From NCBI GenBank assembly GCA_025362765.1, contig JANYFI010000630.1, forward strand, positions 1 through 5,964: a stretch of 5,964 bases of DNA. The letters run 5' to 3'. Of the stretch, positions 5,168-5,964 are shown in pieces. Position numbers and translations under genes: made by a program. Every line of letters starts with the position of its first letter. Positions within the stretch are counted from its first letter, which is position 1. Under the pieces are notes generated by a model that saw only the letters and a program-made list of their open reading frames with translations, searched no databases and had not been told where the DNA came from. Origin of the DNA: Ferruginibacter sp. Its GTDB lineage: Bacteria; Bacteroidota; Bacteroidia; Chitinophagales; Chitinophagaceae.

Positions 5168-5701
5168 ATGGACAAAAAATGGTATCTGGTAAGCTCTAAA
5201 CCACAGCGGGAAAAAAAATTAGCGGCAACATTATCAAAAAAGAAGATTGAACACTTTTATCCTCTAAACAGGATTGAAAAAACAGAACGGAATAAAAAGA
5301 AAATTTCTTTTGAATCCCTGTTTTCTTCTTATGTGTTTGTGTATATTTCTGAAGCAGAAATAGCCACAGTAAGGAGCATTGATTCTGTAGTTAATTTTGT
5401 TTATTGGTTGGCCAGCCCTGTAACCTTTAAAGGAGATGAAATTGAAACAATGCGATCTTTTATAACTCAATTTTCCAACATTTATTTAACCAAGGCAACT
5501 GTAGAAGTTACCGGACGTATTGAAGCAGTGCGGGAATACCATCGCAATAGCAGTAATGTACAAACAGATACAGCTGCTGTTGTAAAAGATAGTTATAAAC
5601 TATTGCTTCCTTCAATGGGGTACACGTTGGTAGCGGAAAAAGAAAATTCAGCAAGCGATGTATTTACCTTTGGTTTTGAAGGAATGCGAATGGGATTATA
5701 A
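5168..5701 (+). CDS. UpxY/LoaP-type NusG-like transcription antitermination protein
   Basis: This 177-residue NusG paralogue is predicted to bind RNA polymerase and help it pass pauses or terminators in target operons. In Bacteroides, UpxY proteins do this for capsular polysaccharide operons. Residues 4-85 form the NGN domain: KWYLVSSKPQREKKLAATL, KKKIEHFYPL, then LFSSYVFVYI (51-60) and RSIDSVVNFVYW (69-80), followed by a GDEIETMRSFI helix (89-99). In NusG the C-terminal third is a KOW domain; here (about 110-177) the glycine-bearing KOW signature is not recognisable, although DSYKLLLPSMGYTLVAE (141-157) resembles the closing strands of that domain. The ATG at 5168 is the only sensible start; TGG (Trp5) of the NGN motif follows at once. 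Length is normal for the family. No Shine-Dalgarno sequence is seen. No target operon is visible in the 263 bp downstream. Confidence 0.88.
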   Translation: MDKKWYLVSSKPQREKKLAATLSKKKIEHFYPLNRIEKTERNKKKISFESLFSSYVFVYISEAEIATVRSIDSVVNFVYWLASPVTFKGDEIETMRSFITQFSNIYLTKATVEVTGRIEAVREYHRNSSNVQTDTAAVVKDSYKLLLPSMGYTLVAEKENSASDVFTFGFEGMRMGL

Positions 5702-5964
5702 AAGACGTTTTTATTGACGAGGTTATTTTTTTATAATTGATAATTTTCCTTTCAGAAAAAATAGTAAAACAATCATTAGGCTGTGGTGCTTATGACAGTG
5801 ATTATCCAAAGTATGAAATACGAAAAATGATCTTCATTACAAGATTTGTAGTTTACATTCCAGAAATTGATACTACTAAAATTGATAGAAACATATGGGT
5901 TAAGTGTAGTCAATAAGTTTATTTTAACTCCTCTTGCAAATCAAGAAAATCTTTTAATCCCTTC
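5702..5964. other. Downstream region without a recognised gene
   Basis: This A+T-rich stretch contains only short open frames. The longest on the plus strand runs from 5737 to a TAA at 5914-5916 (59 codons from a TTG, or 29 from the ATG at 5827). Its product, with segments such as GAYDSDYPKYEIRK and FVVYIPEIDTTK, is not recognised. It could be a remnant gene, a chance frame or an untranslated region. No clear terminator follows the antiterminator stop codon at 5701. Confidence 0.45.
5919..5964 (-). CDS. Possible 3' end of a minus-strand gene, cut by the window edge
   Basis: On the minus strand the frame from the edge reads KGLKDFLDLQEELK and then TAA (5921-5919). The composition looks like a protein C-terminus, and the other two minus frames stop within eight codons. 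Fourteen codons are too few for a firm call, and no family can be named. If real, the gene converges on the antiterminator gene. Confidence 0.25.
   Translation of the reverse strand, partial: KGLKDFLDLQEELK

Noticed and set aside
5264..5470. Minus-strand frame of 68 codons inside the antiterminator gene
   Set aside because: It lies opposite a convincing NGN domain and has no recognisable product.
1..5964. CRISPR arrays, tRNA or rRNA genes, insertion sequences, attachment sites
   Set aside because: No regularly spaced direct repeats, no cloverleaf or rRNA sequence, no transposase and no terminal inverted repeats with target duplication were seen on reading both strands.

Overview
The window looks like chromosomal DNA of a Bacteroidetes bacterium, most likely of the Chitinophagaceae or a near relative. 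This rests on three things: promoters of the Bacteroidetes type (TTG, about 19-20 bp, then TAnnTTTG), no Shine-Dalgarno sequences before the starts, and protein sequences that resemble members of that group from memory. No database search was possible, so the placement is inference.

Layout. (1) Positions 1-390 (+) hold the C-terminal part of a 1-Cys (Prx6-type) peroxiredoxin cut by the window edge. (2) A hairpin at 444-473 lies between this gene and a two-gene minus-strand operon. That operon is an S4-domain RluB/RsuA-family pseudouridine synthase (1265-2389) followed, with an 8-nt overlap, by an RluA-family pseudouridine synthase (475-1272). (3) Upstream on the same strand is an exported, very basic Spy/CpxP-like LTxxQ protein (2581-3204), closed by a clear intrinsic terminator (2525-2554). 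(4) After a 314-bp gap comes rlmN (3519-4562, minus), the radical-SAM 23S rRNA A2503 methyltransferase, with all its key cysteines and a strong promoter almost touching its ATG. (5) A 605-bp non-coding, A+T-rich and hairpin-rich region separates rlmN from a divergent plus-strand gene. (6) That gene (5168-5701) is a NusG-like, UpxY/LoaP-type specialised antiterminator with a good promoter and a leader of about 100 nt. (7) The last 263 bp hold no recognised gene, only a possible 3' end of a minus-strand gene at the very edge.

How the genes relate. Three of the six genes modify ribosomal RNA (two pseudouridine synthases and RlmN), so the middle of the window is mainly ribosome-maturation housekeeping. 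The peroxiredoxin and the Spy-like protein are stress-defence functions. The antiterminator is the accessory-type gene. In Bacteroides such proteins control capsular polysaccharide operons, but no polysaccharide gene is visible within the 263 bp after it.

Most of the window is ordinary. The parts most worth a second look are the antiterminator (no recognisable KOW motif) with its structured upstream region, the internal duplication in the Spy-like protein, and the near-leaderless arrangement of rlmN. I found no convincing evidence of a wholly new system.
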